Notes: generated from the letters alone by a model not told the origin. Shown: positions 19,961 through 29,234, counted from the stretch's first letter. The stretch is 64,000 nucleotides of DNA from Flavobacterium xueshanense (GCF_900112975.1 NZ_FONQ01000002.1:372001-436000), one strand, 5' to 3'. Program-made: numbers and translations.

Positions 19961-19997
19961 AATAAACCCTGTCAGAGTTTTAAACTCTGACAGGGTT
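19956..19997 (-). terminator. Terminator of sufBCD, a perfect inverted repeat
   Basis: A perfect 16-bp inverted repeat (19965-19980 with 19982-19997) around one central base. On the minus strand, 27 bp past the sufD stop, the stem ends in CAGGGTTTATTTTTTTAG, a good U-tract. A degenerate relative occurs at 50139-50170, so it is also a dispersed repeat. Confidence 0.7.
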
Positions 19998-20024
19998 ACC
20001 ATTATAACTTTTTCTTAGTGTTGA

Positions 20025-21341
20025 TTATAAATCAAATCCTATTTTCACGCCTAATTTCGTAGCGATAATTTTGGTAATTCGTTGTTTCAATTCCGGTATT
20101 TTAATGTTTTCGATAACGGCATTTGAGAACGCATACATCAATAACGCTTTGGCTTCTTTTTTAGGAATTCCGCGTTGTTGCATGTAGAACATTGCGGTTT
20201 CGTCTAATTGTCCAATAGTACAGCCATGAGAACATTTTACGTCATCAGCAAAAATCTCTAGTTGTGGTTTTGCATTAATCGTCGCTTTGTCGCTCAATAA
20301 TATGTTATTGCTTTTTTGGAATGCATTTGTTTTTTGAGCTTCTTTCTCCACGTACACTTTTCCGTTAAAAACTCCCGTAGAACGATCAGAGTAGATTCCT
20401 TTATAATCCTGAAAGCTTTCACAATTTGGAGTGGAATGTTTCACTAAAGTATAATGATCGACATGTTGTTTTTCACCAATAATTGTTATTCCGTTTAAAG
20501 TACTTGTTAGGTGTTCGCCAAAGTGATAAAAATTCAAGTTGTTTCTCGTGAGGTTTCCACCAAAAGAAAAAGTGTGAACGGATACATGGCTTTCTTGCTT
20601 CTGAGAAACATAAGTATTATCAATTAAATTTGCTTCAAGCGTATCGTTTTGAATTTTGTAATAATCAACGATAGCGCGTTTTTGAGCAAAAATCTCAGTA
20701 ACAGAATTCGTTAACACGGGATTTTCGTTTAAACTTTGATGGCGCTCAATAATTTGGACATGTGAATTCTCTCCAACAATCACCAAGTTTCTCGGCTGAA
20801 CCAAAAGCGCCGCTTCATTCCCTGTTGAGAAATACATAATCTCAATTGGTTTATCCGCTACTTTACTTTTTGGAATATTGATGTAGGCGCCTTCAATAGC
20901 AAAAGCGGTGTTCAATGACGTCAAACTTTCGTCTCTGTTGGCAATTTGATTAAAATAAGTATCAATTACCATTTTGTATTTTGGTTTGGTCAATGCCGAT
21001 GACATCAGACAAACATCAATTCCTTCGTGTGTGGTTGACGATAAATGCGAACTGAAAACCCCATCAATGAACACTACTTTATACGTGTCTATTTCGTGTA
21101 AAAAATATTTTTTTACATGGTTAAATTCAACTGCATTATCTTGTTTTGAAAAAACGGTAAAGTCATTTTTTAAGATGGCGTTTAGTGACGTGTATTTCCA
21201 AGCTTCGTCTTTTTTGGTTGGGAAACCTCTATTTTCAAAGTTTTTTATGGCGGCAGTTCTCACGTCATGAAGTTCAGCGTGAACATCAATACGCTCTTCG
21301 AAAGCCATAAAAGATGATAGTAATTTTTCTTTTAAATCCAT
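20025..21341 (-). CDS. sufD: Fe-S cluster assembly scaffold protein SufD
   Basis: Partner of SufB and the SufC ATPase in the SufBCD scaffold for Fe-S cluster building in the cytoplasm. The 438-residue protein has the right-handed beta-helix core and the C-terminal block KCSHGCTIGQLDETAMFYMQQRG followed by KEAKALLMYAFSNAVIE, typical of SufB/SufD; here split as KCSHGCTIG and YMQQRGIP. Length is normal. It follows sufC by 81 bp; that gap holds a perfect 10-bp hairpin. The operon ends here with a terminator. Confidence 0.95.
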   Translation of the reverse strand: MDLKEKLLSSFMAFEERIDVHAELHDVRTAAIKNFENRGFPTKKDEAWKYTSLNAILKNDFTVFSKQDNAVEFNHVKKYFLHEIDTYKVVFIDGVFSSHLSSTTHEGIDVCLMSSALTKPKYKMVIDTYFNQIANRDESLTSLNTAFAIEGAYINIPKSKVADKPIEIMYFSTGNEAALLVQPRNLVIVGENSHVQIIERHQSLNENPVLTNSVTEIFAQKRAIVDYYKIQNDTLEANLIDNTYVSQKQESHVSVHTFSFGGNLTRNNLNFYHFGEHLTSTLNGITIIGEKQHVDHYTLVKHSTPNCESFQDYKGIYSDRSTGVFNGKVYVEKEAQKTNAFQKSNNILLSDKATINAKPQLEIFADDVKCSHGCTIGQLDETAMFYMQQRGIPKKEAKALLMYAFSNAVIENIKIPELKQRITKIIATKLGVKIGFDL

Positions 21342-21372
21342 TTTTATTTTGTTTCAAGTTTAATGTTTAAAT

Positions 21373-21402
21373 GTTTAAAGTTATCTGGTGGCAACTTTAA
21401 AC
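21373..21402 (-). repeat. Hairpin between sufC and sufD
   Basis: GTTTAAAGTT at 21373-21382 pairs perfectly with AACTTTAAAC at 21393-21402, loop of 10. It lies within TTTAAA-rich repeat sequence and would form a stem in the sufC-sufD intercistronic mRNA. Confidence 0.5.
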
Positions 21403-21422
21403 TTTAAACTTCAAACAAATTT

Positions 21423-22175
21423 TTACACTTCTTGTTCTTGTTTAATCCAGTCGTATCCTTTTTCTTCCAATTCATGCGCTAATTCTTTTCCACCAGATTT
21501 TACAATTTTTCCGTTGTATAACACGTGAACAAAATCAGGAACGATATAGTCTAATAATCTTTGGTAGTGTGTTATAACTACGATTGCATTTTTGTCGCTT
21601 TTTAGTTTGTTAACCCCATTAGCCACAATTCGTAAAGCATCAATATCAAGTCCAGAATCGGTTTCATCAAGAATAGCCAATTTTGGTTCTAGCATCGCCA
21701 TTTGGAAAATCTCGTTACGTTTTTTTTCTCCACCAGAAAAACCTTCGTTTAGAGAACGAGACAGAAATTTCCTGTCGATTTCTAATAATTCTGATTTCTC
21801 ACGAATCACTTTTAGCATTTCGTTTGCCGGCATTTCTTCCTGACTATTTGCTTTACGGGTTTCATTAATGGCAGTTCTGATAAAGTTCGTCACTGAAACT
21901 CCTGGAATCTCCACTGGATATTGAAACGAAAGGAAAACTCCTTTGTGCGCTCTTTCTTCTGGTGCCAATTCCGAAAGGTCTTCTCCGTCTAAAGAGATTT
22001 CACCTGCGGTTACTTCGTAGTTTTCGTTTCCTGCAATGATTGAGGCTAATGTGCTTTTTCCGGCACCGTTTGGTCCCATTATCGCATGAATTTCTCCTGC
22101 TTTTACCTCAAGGTTGATTCCTTTTAATATTTCTTTGTCCCCAATTGAGGCGTGTAAATTTCTTATACTTAACAT
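21423..22175 (-). CDS. sufC: Fe-S cluster assembly ATPase SufC
   Basis: ABC-type ATPase powering the SufBCD scaffold; not a transporter. The 250-residue protein shows Walker A (GPNGAGKSTL), Q-loop region (VFLSFQYPVEIPG), signature (NEGFSGGEKKRNEI, the SufC-specific form) and Walker B (LAILDETDSGLDIDAL, with the SufC-typical DETDSGLD). The His switch is in VITHYQR. It begins 11 bp after the toxin gene, so a toxin-antitoxin pair now separates it from sufB. Confidence 0.97.
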   Translation of the reverse strand: MLSIRNLHASIGDKEILKGINLEVKAGEIHAIMGPNGAGKSTLASIIAGNENYEVTAGEISLDGEDLSELAPEERAHKGVFLSFQYPVEIPGVSVTNFIRTAINETRKANSQEEMPANEMLKVIREKSELLEIDRKFLSRSLNEGFSGGEKKRNEIFQMAMLEPKLAILDETDSGLDIDALRIVANGVNKLKSDKNAIVVITHYQRLLDYIVPDFVHVLYNGKIVKSGGKELAHELEEKGYDWIKQEQEV

Positions 22176-22186
22176 GTTGTCTTTGT

Positions 22187-22459
22187 TTATTCGTAATGAC
22201 CTTTTAGTGATAAAATGTCTAATATTTCAATTGTATTTTCTTCGGTAACTTTATATATAATGCGATGTTCTTGATTTATTCTTCTTGACCATTTTCCAGA
22301 AAGCTGGTATTTCAATTGTTCCGGCTTTCCGATTCCTTCAAAAGGATGTAGTTGAATGTCTTCTATTAAATCTGTAATTTTATTTAAAATGTTTTTATTT
22401 CCAGATTTAATCCAAAAATCTAAATCTTTTCTAGCTTTAGTCGTAAATACTATTTGCAT
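22187..22459 (-). CDS. Txe/YoeB family toxin (mRNA interferase)
   Basis: A 90-residue RelE-superfamily ribosome-dependent RNase. YoeB hallmarks are visible: HPFEGIGKPEQLKYQLSGKW, then SRRINQEHRIIYKV, and the C-terminal KGHYE containing the catalytic His-Tyr pair. It overlaps the upstream antitoxin gene by 10 bases, the usual antitoxin-first order. It sits between sufB and sufC, in the same direction and with only 11 bp to sufC, so it probably rides on the suf transcript. Confidence 0.92.
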   Translation of the reverse strand: MQIVFTTKARKDLDFWIKSGNKNILNKITDLIEDIQLHPFEGIGKPEQLKYQLSGKWSRRINQEHRIIYKVTEENTIEILDILSLKGHYE

Positions 22460-22653
22460 AAAGCACGTATTTCTTCCATCGTCATTTTTATCCCTTTCCC
22501 GTCTTTAATGCTTTGTTCTGCTTCCAAAATTTCTTTTACAAACTCAGGGTTATATGGATTTTCTTCTTTTACAATTTCAAATCCAAGCGATTTTGCCAAT
22601 GATTTTAAGACTGGAAAATCTTTTTTCTTTACATTTTTTAAAATTATATCCAT
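22450..22653 (-). CDS. Antitoxin of the YoeB-type pair (DUF2683-like)
   Basis: A 67-residue acidic-to-neutral small protein (MDIILKNVKKKDFPVLKSLA ... EEIRALCK). The middle is helical (NPYNPEFVKEILEAEQSIKD), a layout usual for short flavobacterial antitoxins paired with YoeB or RelE toxins. Its end overlaps the toxin start by 10 bases. No ribbon-helix-helix DNA-binding motif is evident at the N-terminus, so autoregulation is uncertain. It starts 19 bp after sufB. Confidence 0.8.
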   Translation of the reverse strand: MDIILKNVKKKDFPVLKSLAKSLGFEIVKEENPYNPEFVKEILEAEQSIKDGKGIKMTMEEIRALCK

Positions 22654-22672
22654 AATATTTAGATTTAAAAAA

Positions 22673-24121
22673 TTACCCCACAGAACCTTCTAACGAAATT
22701 TCTAATAATTTTTGTGCTTCTACGGCAAATTCCATTGGTAATTTATTCAATACGTCTTTACTAAAACCGTTTACGATCAACGCAATTGCTTTTTCGGTTG
22801 GAATTCCACGTTGGTTGCAATAGAAAACTTGGTCTTCGCCAATTTTACTTGTCGTAGCCTCATGTTCTATTTTTGCTGATGGATTTTTGCTTTCGATGTA
22901 TGGAAACGTATGCGCGCCGCAATTGTTTCCCATTAATAAGGAATCGCATTGCGAAAAGTTTCTGGCGTTCTCTGCGTTTGGTGAAATGCGGACCAAACCT
23001 CGATAACTGTTTTGAGATCTTCCGGCAGAAATTCCTTTAGATATAATAGTTGACTTCGTGTTTTTACCCAAATGCACCATTTTAGTTCCTGTATCAGCCT
23101 GCTGGAAATTATTGGTCACAGCAATCGAATAAAATTCTCCTGTTGAATTATCTCCTTTTAAAATAACGGAAGGGTATTTCCACGTTATCGCTGAACCGGT
23201 TTCTACCTGTGTCCAAGAAATTTTTGCGTTTTTCTCGCAAATTCCTCTTTTGGTTACAAAATTAAAAACTCCGCCTTTTCCTTCTTTGTTTCCAGGATAC
23301 CAGTTTTGTACGGTTGAATATTTTATTTCGGCATCGTCCAAAGCGATTAATTCTACCACTGCGGCATGCAATTGGTTTTCATCACGACTTGGAGCGGTAC
23401 AACCTTCAAGGTAACTTACATAACTGCCTTCATCGGCAATTAATAATGTTCTTTCGAACTGCCCAGTTCCTGCTTGATTGATTCTGAAATAAGTCGAAAG
23501 TTCCATCGGGCAACGAACGCCTTTTGGAATATAACAGAAAGATCCGTCAGAGAAAACTGCCGAATTCAAAGCTGCATAAAAGTTGTCTTTTTGTGGGACA
23601 ACTGTTCCTAAATATTTACGGACTAATTCTGGATGTTCTTTGATGGCTTCAGAAATACTCATAAAGATTATCCCTTTTTCACCTAATGTTTTCTTGAATG
23701 TTGTGGCTACTGAAACAGAATCCACAACAATATCCATCGCTACATTGTTCATCATTTTTTGTTCATCGACAGAGATGCCCAACTTTTTGTACATTTCTAA
23801 AAGTTCCGGATCTACGTCGTCCAATGTTTTGTTTGGATCGACCGCTTTTGGAGCTGAATAATAAGAAATGGCCTGAAAATCAGGTTTGGTGTAATGCACA
23901 TTTGCCCATTCCGGCTCTGTCATTTGCTCCCAAGCACGATACGCCTCAAGACGCCAATCGGTCATCCATTGTGGTTCTCCTTTTTTGTGCGAAATAGCAC
24001 GAACTATATCTTCACTTAAACCAATAGGAAAGGTTTCTGATTCCAATTCGGTGTAAAATCCGTATTCGTATTCTTTAGTTTCGAGTTCGATTTTTAAGTC
24101 GTCTTCTGTATATTTTGACAT
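22673..24121 (-). CDS. sufB: Fe-S cluster assembly scaffold protein SufB
   Basis: Main scaffold subunit on which Fe-S clusters are built with SufC and SufD. At 482 residues it is typical. Conserved blocks include [37 protein letters not shown] (Cys), the [19 protein letters not shown] strand and the C-terminal [16 protein letters not shown] and [11 protein letters not shown]. It is second in the minus-strand operon after the sufA-like gene and is followed by the toxin-antitoxin pair before sufC. Confidence 0.97.
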   Translation of the reverse strand: MSKYTEDDLKIELETKEYEYGFYTELESETFPIGLSEDIVRAISHKKGEPQWMTDWRLEAYRAWEQMTEPEWANVHYTKPDFQAISYYSAPKAVDPNKTLDDVDPELLEMYKKLGISVDEQKMMNNVAMDIVVDSVSVATTFKKTLGEKGIIFMSISEAIKEHPELVRKYLGTVVPQKDNFYAALNSAVFSDGSFCYIPKGVRCPMELSTYFRINQAGTGQFERTLLIADEGSYVSYLEGCTAPSRDENQLHAAVVELIALDDAEIKYSTVQNWYPGNKEGKGGVFNFVTKRGICEKNAKISWTQVETGSAITWKYPSVILKGDNSTGEFYSIAVTNNFQQADTGTKMVHLGKNTKSTIISKGISAGRSQNSYRGLVRISPNAENARNFSQCDSLLMGNNCGAHTFPYIESKNPSAKIEHEATTSKIGEDQVFYCNQRGIPTEKAIALIVNGFSKDVLNKLPMEFAVEAQKLLEISLEGSVG

Positions 24122-24201
24122 AATTTTTTGTCTTAAAGTTTTAAAGTCTAAAGTTTTGAAGTCATTACCAGTCTTTCGACGATATGACTGTCAACATTCG
24201 A

Positions 24202-24531
24202 CTAAAGTGAAAATGATTCTCCGCAACCACAAGTTCTATTGGCGTTTGGGTTATTGAAAATAAACCCTTTTCCATTAATTCCCCCTGAGAATTCTAATAT
24301 TGTTCCGGCTAAGTATAGAAAAGATTTTTTTTCGATTGCAATAGTTATATCGTTATCTACAAAAATTTTATCATCGTCGCTTTTTGTTTTATCAAATTTT
24401 AAATCATAAGACAATCCAGAACATCCGCCGCTTTTTACACCCACTCTTACGTAGTCGATTGCAGCGTCAAAACCATCATCTTTCATTAAATCGATGATTT
24501 TTTTTCTTGCTGTGTCAGAAACTTTTATCAT
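24202..24531 (-). CDS. A-type Fe-S carrier (SufA/IscA/ErpA family)
   Basis: Carries Fe-S clusters from the SufBCD scaffold to target apoproteins. The 109-residue HesB-like protein has all three conserved cysteines: Cys37 in KSGGCSGLSY and Cys101, Cys103 in the C-terminal TCGCGESFSL. It starts the SUF operon, with a -7 box 30 bp upstream, and is followed by sufB after 80 bp of repeat-rich DNA. SufA, IscA and ErpA cannot be distinguished from sequence alone, so no symbol is given. Confidence 0.95.
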   Translation of the reverse strand: MIKVSDTARKKIIDLMKDDGFDAAIDYVRVGVKSGGCSGLSYDLKFDKTKSDDDKIFVDNDITIAIEKKSFLYLAGTILEFSGGINGKGFIFNNPNANRTCGCGESFSL

Positions 24532-24561
24532 AGCTTATATTGATTTTGTCTAAATTAATGA

Positions 24562-24569
24562 CAAAGATA
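24562..24569 (-). promoter_or_regulatory. Candidate -7 box of the suf operon
   Basis: On the minus strand TATCTTTG, a perfect TAnnTTTG, 30 bp before the sufA-like start. No TTG at the expected -33 distance. No operator-like repeat recognised. Confidence 0.45.
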
Positions 24570-24666
24570 GTGTATAAAATGCTTTTTCCATAATTGATAA
24601 CATTTTTATAATCAATGTTAAAATAGAAAAAAGCTATTTGAAACCGCTAAAAGCATTTGAATACCT

Positions 24667-24674
24667 TAACTTTG
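24667..24674 (+). promoter_or_regulatory. Candidate -7 box for the lactamase-fold gene
   Basis: TAACTTTG, 25 bp before the ATG at 24700. The -33 element is not clear. Confidence 0.45.
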
Positions 24675-24699
24675 AAACCTATCAAAACCTACAAAAAAA

Positions 24700-25560
24700 A
24701 TGAAACTATATCCTATAGAAACAGGCAATTTTAAATTGGATGGCGGCGCAATGTTCGGCGTGGTGCCAAAAACGATTTGGAACAAAACCAATCCGGCTGA
24801 TGTAAACAATTTAATTGATATTGCCGCACGCTGTTTATTGGTTGAAGATGGTAACCGACTTATAATGATTGATACCGGAATGGGGAACAAACAATCCGAG
24901 AAATTTTTTGGTTATTATTCGCTTTGGGGAACCCATTCGATGGACAAATCGTTGGCCAAATATGGTTTTCATCGGGATGATATTACTGATGTTTTTATGA
25001 CGCATTTGCATTTTGACCATTGCGGTGGTAGCGTACAATGGAACGCTGACAAAACAGGATACGAACTTGCTTTTAAAAATGCTAAATTCTGGTCTAACGA
25101 AAATCATTGGGAATGGGCTACAAAACCAAATCCTCGGGAAAAAGCGTCTTTCTTGTCTGAAAATATTTTGCCCATACAGGAAAGCGGTCAGCTGAATTTC
25201 ATCCAAAGACCCGAAAACGATTTTTTAGAAAAATCAGAATTGGGTTTTGGCATCTTCTTTGCTGATGGACATACTGAAAAGCAAATGATTCCGCACATTC
25301 AATATAAGGATAAGACCATTGTTTTTTGTGCTGATTTATTGGCAACAGCCGGACACGTACCTATTCCTTACGTGATGGGCTATGACACCAGACCATTATT
25401 GACTATGCCTGAAAAAACAAAGTTTCTAAATGCCGCCGCGGATAATAATTATTATTTGTTCTTGGAACACGATGCGCACAATGAAATCATAACCGTGCAA
25501 AAAACCGAGAAAGGCATACGGCTCAAAGAAGTTTATAAATGCGATGAAGTCTTAACATAG
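24700..25560 (+). CDS. MBL-fold metallo-hydrolase
   Basis: A 286-residue metallo-beta-lactamase-fold hydrolase. The metal-binding motif is His102-Leu-His104-Phe-Asp106-His107 (THLHFDHCGG); other ligands are in FFADGHTEKQ, FCADLL and the C-terminal FLEHDAHNE. The layout, including the early DTGMGNKQSEKF, resembles the glyoxalase II/AiiA-like lactonase branch without a signal peptide, so it is cytoplasmic. The substrate is unknown. Its last base is the first base of an upstream in-frame ATG of the peptidase gene, but that gene's true start is further on. Confidence 0.88.
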   Translation: MKLYPIETGNFKLDGGAMFGVVPKTIWNKTNPADVNNLIDIAARCLLVEDGNRLIMIDTGMGNKQSEKFFGYYSLWGTHSMDKSLAKYGFHRDDITDVFMTHLHFDHCGGSVQWNADKTGYELAFKNAKFWSNENHWEWATKPNPREKASFLSENILPIQESGQLNFIQRPENDFLEKSELGFGIFFADGHTEKQMIPHIQYKDKTIVFCADLLATAGHVPIPYVMGYDTRPLLTMPEKTKFLNAAADNNYYLFLEHDAHNEIITVQKTEKGIRLKEVYKCDEVLT

Positions 25561-25637
25561 TGTTAAGGACAGTTTCATTTGTAACAAAAAAAAATTATTT
25601 TAGACAAATATTTCAAAAACTAAATAAAAAATTCGAA

Positions 25638-27269
25638 ATGAATACCATTAAACCCATTTACATTTCTGCTTTTGCTTTTTTAGCACTAGTAGGATGTGGC
25701 GCTTCAAAACAAGTTTCAAACACTAGTAATTCTGACCTAGTTGCCATAAGCGCCCCTTTAAACATTACAAAAAAGGCACCAATAACTGAAAACGACTTAA
25801 AACGTTGGAGTCATTTAGATATTGTGACCGATACCATTCCTGGGATGAGTGTTGATAAGGCTTACGCCGAATTATTAAAAGGTAAAAAAGGCGTGCCAGT
25901 AATTGTTGGAATTGTAGATTCTGGTGTGGATATCGAACACGAAGATTTGAAATCTGTACTTTGGACCAATACAAAAGAGATTGCCGGAAACGGAATTGAC
26001 GATGACAAAAACGGATACATTGATGATATTCACGGATGGAATTTTCTTGGAGACAGTACCAAAGAAAATTTGGAATACGAAAGAATTATCAAAGACAAAA
26101 CTTTAGTTGATGATGCTACTTACCAGGCGGCAAAAGCATTAAATGATAAAAAAGTGGCTGATGCTGCTGCTGGAAAAACACGTTCACAGCAAATGTTAGA
26201 GACTATTGCTGCTGGTGATGCTGTTTTAGTTAAACATTTTGGCAGACCAGTTTATACAATCGAAGAGGTAAATGCAATTGTTTCACAAGAACCGGTAACA
26301 CAAAAAAGTAAGGCGGCCATGCAACAAATGCTTTCGTATGGATTGACAATATCAGAGTTGAAAATTGCTGTTCAAAAACAATTAGACGACCAGGTTGCAC
26401 TTATCAACGGGGATCATCTTAAAACAGATTACCGTAAAGTTGTAGGAGATAATCCAAACGATATTACTAATACAAAATACGGAAACAATAATGTAATGGG
26501 ACCAGACAAGAATGAAATTCTTCATGGAACTCACGTTGCCGGAATTGTTGCACAAACCAGAAACAATGTTTTAGGTGGCGATGGTGTTGCTAATAATGTT
26601 CAAATCCTTACGGTTCGTGCAGTGCCAGACGGTGATGAGTATGATAAAGATATTGCATTAGGAATTCGTTATGCAGTAGATAATGGTGCGAAAGTAATCA
26701 ACGGAAGTTTTGGAAAAAGTTTTTCTCCACACAAACAATGGGTCTATGATGCGATAAAATATGCTGAGAAAAAAGATGTATTGATTGTTCACGCAGCCGG
26801 TAATGATGCAAAAGATATTGACTTTGCTGAAAATTTCCCCAACGATTCAAAAGATAAAGTAACGGAGTTTGCCGATAATTTAATCACAATTGGCGCTTTA
26901 AATTTTGAATATGGAAATAAAGTTGTGGCTCGTTTTTCTAATATAGGAAAAATAAATGTAGACGTTTTTGCTCCCGGCGTAAAAATTTACGCTACAACTC
27001 CAAATAACACTTATAAATATTTGCAAGGAACTTCAATGGCTGCGCCAAATGCTGCCGGAGTTGCCGCACTGATTCGTTCTTATTATCCAAAATTATCTGC
27101 TCAACAGGTAAAACATATCTTGATGGATTCAGGGGTTGCTATTTCAACAGCTGTTGTTGTGGGAGGAAAAGCAAGTGATACGCGTGCTTTTACTACTCTG
27201 TCTAAATCAGGGAAAATAGTAAATGCATACAATGCTTTACTGATGGCAGAAAAAATGTCCAAAAAATAA
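25638..27269 (+). CDS. S8 family (subtilisin-like) serine peptidase, lipoprotein
   Basis: Exported subtilase. The frame is open from 25560, but the start at 25638 is chosen because it begins a lipoprotein signal (AFAFLALVGCGASK). The catalytic triad is Asp94 (GIVDSGVDIEHEDL), His296 (LHGTHVAGIVA) and Ser466 (GTSMAAPNAAG); the oxyanion Asn is in HAAGNDAKD. About 190 residues are inserted between the Asp and His blocks (mostly helical, KDKTLVDDATYQAAKALNDK), a feature of flavobacterial surface subtilases. No C-terminal sorting domain was seen. A terminator follows directly. Confidence 0.93.
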   Translation: MNTIKPIYISAFAFLALVGCGASKQVSNTSNSDLVAISAPLNITKKAPITENDLKRWSHLDIVTDTIPGMSVDKAYAELLKGKKGVPVIVGIVDSGVDIEHEDLKSVLWTNTKEIAGNGIDDDKNGYIDDIHGWNFLGDSTKENLEYERIIKDKTLVDDATYQAAKALNDKKVADAAAGKTRSQQMLETIAAGDAVLVKHFGRPVYTIEEVNAIVSQEPVTQKSKAAMQQMLSYGLTISELKIAVQKQLDDQVALINGDHLKTDYRKVVGDNPNDITNTKYGNNNVMGPDKNEILHGTHVAGIVAQTRNNVLGGDGVANNVQILTVRAVPDGDEYDKDIALGIRYAVDNGAKVINGSFGKSFSPHKQWVYDAIKYAEKKDVLIVHAAGNDAKDIDFAENFPNDSKDKVTEFADNLITIGALNFEYGNKVVARFSNIGKINVDVFAPGVKIYATTPNNTYKYLQGTSMAAPNAAGVAALIRSYYPKLSAQQVKHILMDSGVAISTAVVVGGKASDTRAFTTLSKSGKIVNAYNALLMAEKMSKK

Positions 27270-27286
27270 CAATTCAAATATTCATC

Positions 27287-27320
27287 AATGGAAGAGCACT
27301 TTGTTCTTCCATTTTTATTT
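27287..27320 (+). terminator. Terminator between the subtilase and M1 peptidase genes
   Basis: AATGGAAGA (27287-27295) pairs with TCTTCCATT (27305-27313), loop of 9, then TTTATTTTT. It contains the upstream in-frame ATG at 27288, which argues that ATG is not used. Confidence 0.65.
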
Positions 27321-27329
27321 TTAACCTAT

Positions 27330-29204
27330 ATGAAAAAACTACTTTTATTATCTTTTTTTACATTAAGTTTTGCAAATTTGTTTGCTCAAAGCTCTTCTTA
27401 TTGGCAGCAGCATGTTGATTACAAAATAGATGTAACCATGGATGTTAAGACTTATGAGTACAAAGGAAAACAGGAATTGGTTTATACCAATAATTCTCCG
27501 GACACCTTAAGAAAAGTATATTATCACCTTTATAATAATGCTTTCCAGCCAGGAAGCGAAATGGATGCCAGAATTCAAAGTATTAAGGACCCTGATGCCA
27601 GAATGGTTAACAAAATAAATTCGGGGATTAATGAAGTGAAAGAAAGCCGAATCAAAAATCTAAAACCTAATGAAACGGGGTATTTGAATATCACTAATTT
27701 CAGGCAGGACGGAGTTAATATTCCGGTAAAAGCGGTAGGAACAATTCTCGAAGTTACTTTGGCTAAGCCAATACTTCCCAATTCAAAAACTACTTTAAAG
27801 TTAGATTTTGACGGTCAGGTTCCCATTCAAATTCGTCGTTCCGGAAGAAATAATGCTGAAGGGGTAGAATTGTCAATGGCACAATGGTACCCTAAAATTG
27901 CCGAATTCGATTTTGAAGGATGGCATGCGGATCCTTATATTGCCAGAGAATTTCATGGTGTTTGGGGAAATTTTGACGTGAATATTACCATCGATGCAGC
28001 ATACGTTTTAGGCGGTACGGGTTATTTACAAAACAAAAATACAATTGGACACGGATATCAAGATCAAGGCGTAGTTGTGACCCTTCCAAAGGGAATTAAA
28101 ACGTTGACATGGCACTTTAATGCACCAATGGTTCATGATTTTACTTGGGCAGCTGACAAAGAGTACATTCACGACGTAGTGAAAGGTCCGAACAATGTCG
28201 ACTTGCATTTCTTGTATAAAAACAATCCAAAATATATAGAAAACTGGAAAAATTTGCAGCCAAAAACAGTGCAGTTAATGGCATTTTACAATAAAACAGT
28301 TGGTGATTATCCATACAAACAATATTCTGTGATTCAAGGCGGCGATGGCGGAATGGAATATGCGATGTGTACGCTGATTTTAGGACAAGGAAGTTTTGAA
28401 GGATTATTAGGAGTAACCGCTCACGAAATGGCGCATTCTTGGTTCCAGCATGTATTGGCTTCCAATGAATCAAAACACGGATGGATGGACGAAGGTTTTA
28501 CTTCATTTCTGGAAGATTTAGGAATGAATGAAATTGCAGATAAAAAAGTAGAAAACCCATTCACAGGAGCGTATGCTGGATATTTTTCAATGGTAAATTC
28601 AGGGAAAGAATTGCCACAAACCACACATGCAGATCGTTTTGACGAAAACAGAGTGTACAGCATCACTTCGTATAGCAAAGGAGAACTTTTCCTGACACAA
28701 TTAATGTATTTGATAGGGAAAGAAAATTTGATGAAAACCTTAAAAAAGTATTACAGCGATTTTAAATTCAAACATCCTACGCCAAACGATATCAAAAGAT
28801 CTGCCGAAAGAATTACTGGAGCAAATCTGGATTGGTACTTGACGGATTGGACACAAACCACCAACACTATTGATTACGGTATTAGAGAACCGAGAGACAT
28901 TGGTGAAAAAACGATTGTAACATTAGAAAGAATAGGCAGAATGCCAATGCCAATTGATTTGTTAGTGGAATATACAGATGGAACATTGGAGAGTTTTTAC
29001 ATTCCGTTGCGTATGATGAGTTTTGAAAAAGAAAATCCGAATCCCGCCATAAAAAGAACGGTTTTGGGTGATTGGGCTTGGGCTTATCCTACAATGGAAT
29101 TCATGATTGCGAAACCTAAAAGCGCCATCAAGAAAATTACCATCGATCCGAGCAGCTTAATGGCTGACATCAAGAAAGAAAACAATACCTACGAATTAAA
29201 GTAA
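27330..29204 (+). CDS. M1 family metallopeptidase (aminopeptidase N-like)
   Basis: Exported zinc aminopeptidase. The start at 27330 gives a clean signal peptide (MKKLLLLSFFTLSFANLFAQ); the alternative ATG at 27288 lies within a terminator hairpin. The zinc site is HEMAH at about residues 364-368 followed 18 residues later by the third ligand Glu (MDEGFTSFLED), the exact HExxH-x18-E spacing of M1. The exopeptidase motif is present as GGDGGMEYA (GxMEN-like with Tyr-Ala in place of Asn). Length about 624. It resembles the M1 proteins annotated as aminopeptidases in Bacteroidota. A terminator follows. Confidence 0.93.
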   Translation: MKKLLLLSFFTLSFANLFAQSSSYWQQHVDYKIDVTMDVKTYEYKGKQELVYTNNSPDTLRKVYYHLYNNAFQPGSEMDARIQSIKDPDARMVNKINSGINEVKESRIKNLKPNETGYLNITNFRQDGVNIPVKAVGTILEVTLAKPILPNSKTTLKLDFDGQVPIQIRRSGRNNAEGVELSMAQWYPKIAEFDFEGWHADPYIAREFHGVWGNFDVNITIDAAYVLGGTGYLQNKNTIGHGYQDQGVVVTLPKGIKTLTWHFNAPMVHDFTWAADKEYIHDVVKGPNNVDLHFLYKNNPKYIENWKNLQPKTVQLMAFYNKTVGDYPYKQYSVIQGGDGGMEYAMCTLILGQGSFEGLLGVTAHEMAHSWFQHVLASNESKHGWMDEGFTSFLEDLGMNEIADKKVENPFTGAYAGYFSMVNSGKELPQTTHADRFDENRVYSITSYSKGELFLTQLMYLIGKENLMKTLKKYYSDFKFKHPTPNDIKRSAERITGANLDWYLTDWTQTTNTIDYGIREPRDIGEKTIVTLERIGRMPMPIDLLVEYTDGTLESFYIPLRMMSFEKENPNPAIKRTVLGDWAWAYPTMEFMIAKPKSAIKKITIDPSSLMADIKKENNTYELK

Positions 29205-29209
29205 TATTT

Positions 29210-29234
29210 AAAAGCCCTGAAAAGGGCTTTTTTT
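29210..29234 (+). terminator. Terminator after the M1 peptidase gene
   Basis: AAAAGCCCT pairs with AGGGCTTTT around a GAAA tetraloop and continues into T residues, 6 bp past the stop. Works in both directions between convergent genes. Confidence 0.85.

Noticed and set aside
19965..19997. Insertion-sequence terminal repeat
   Set aside because: It is one short palindrome with no transposase and no second end; better explained as a terminator repeat.
21342..21422. CRISPR-like array of TTTAAA words between sufC and sufD
   Set aside because: The words are short, irregular and lack unique spacers of constant length.
25560..25637. Upstream start of the S8 peptidase at 25560
   Set aside because: The added residues are basic and carry no signal; the start at 25638 gives a proper lipoprotein leader.
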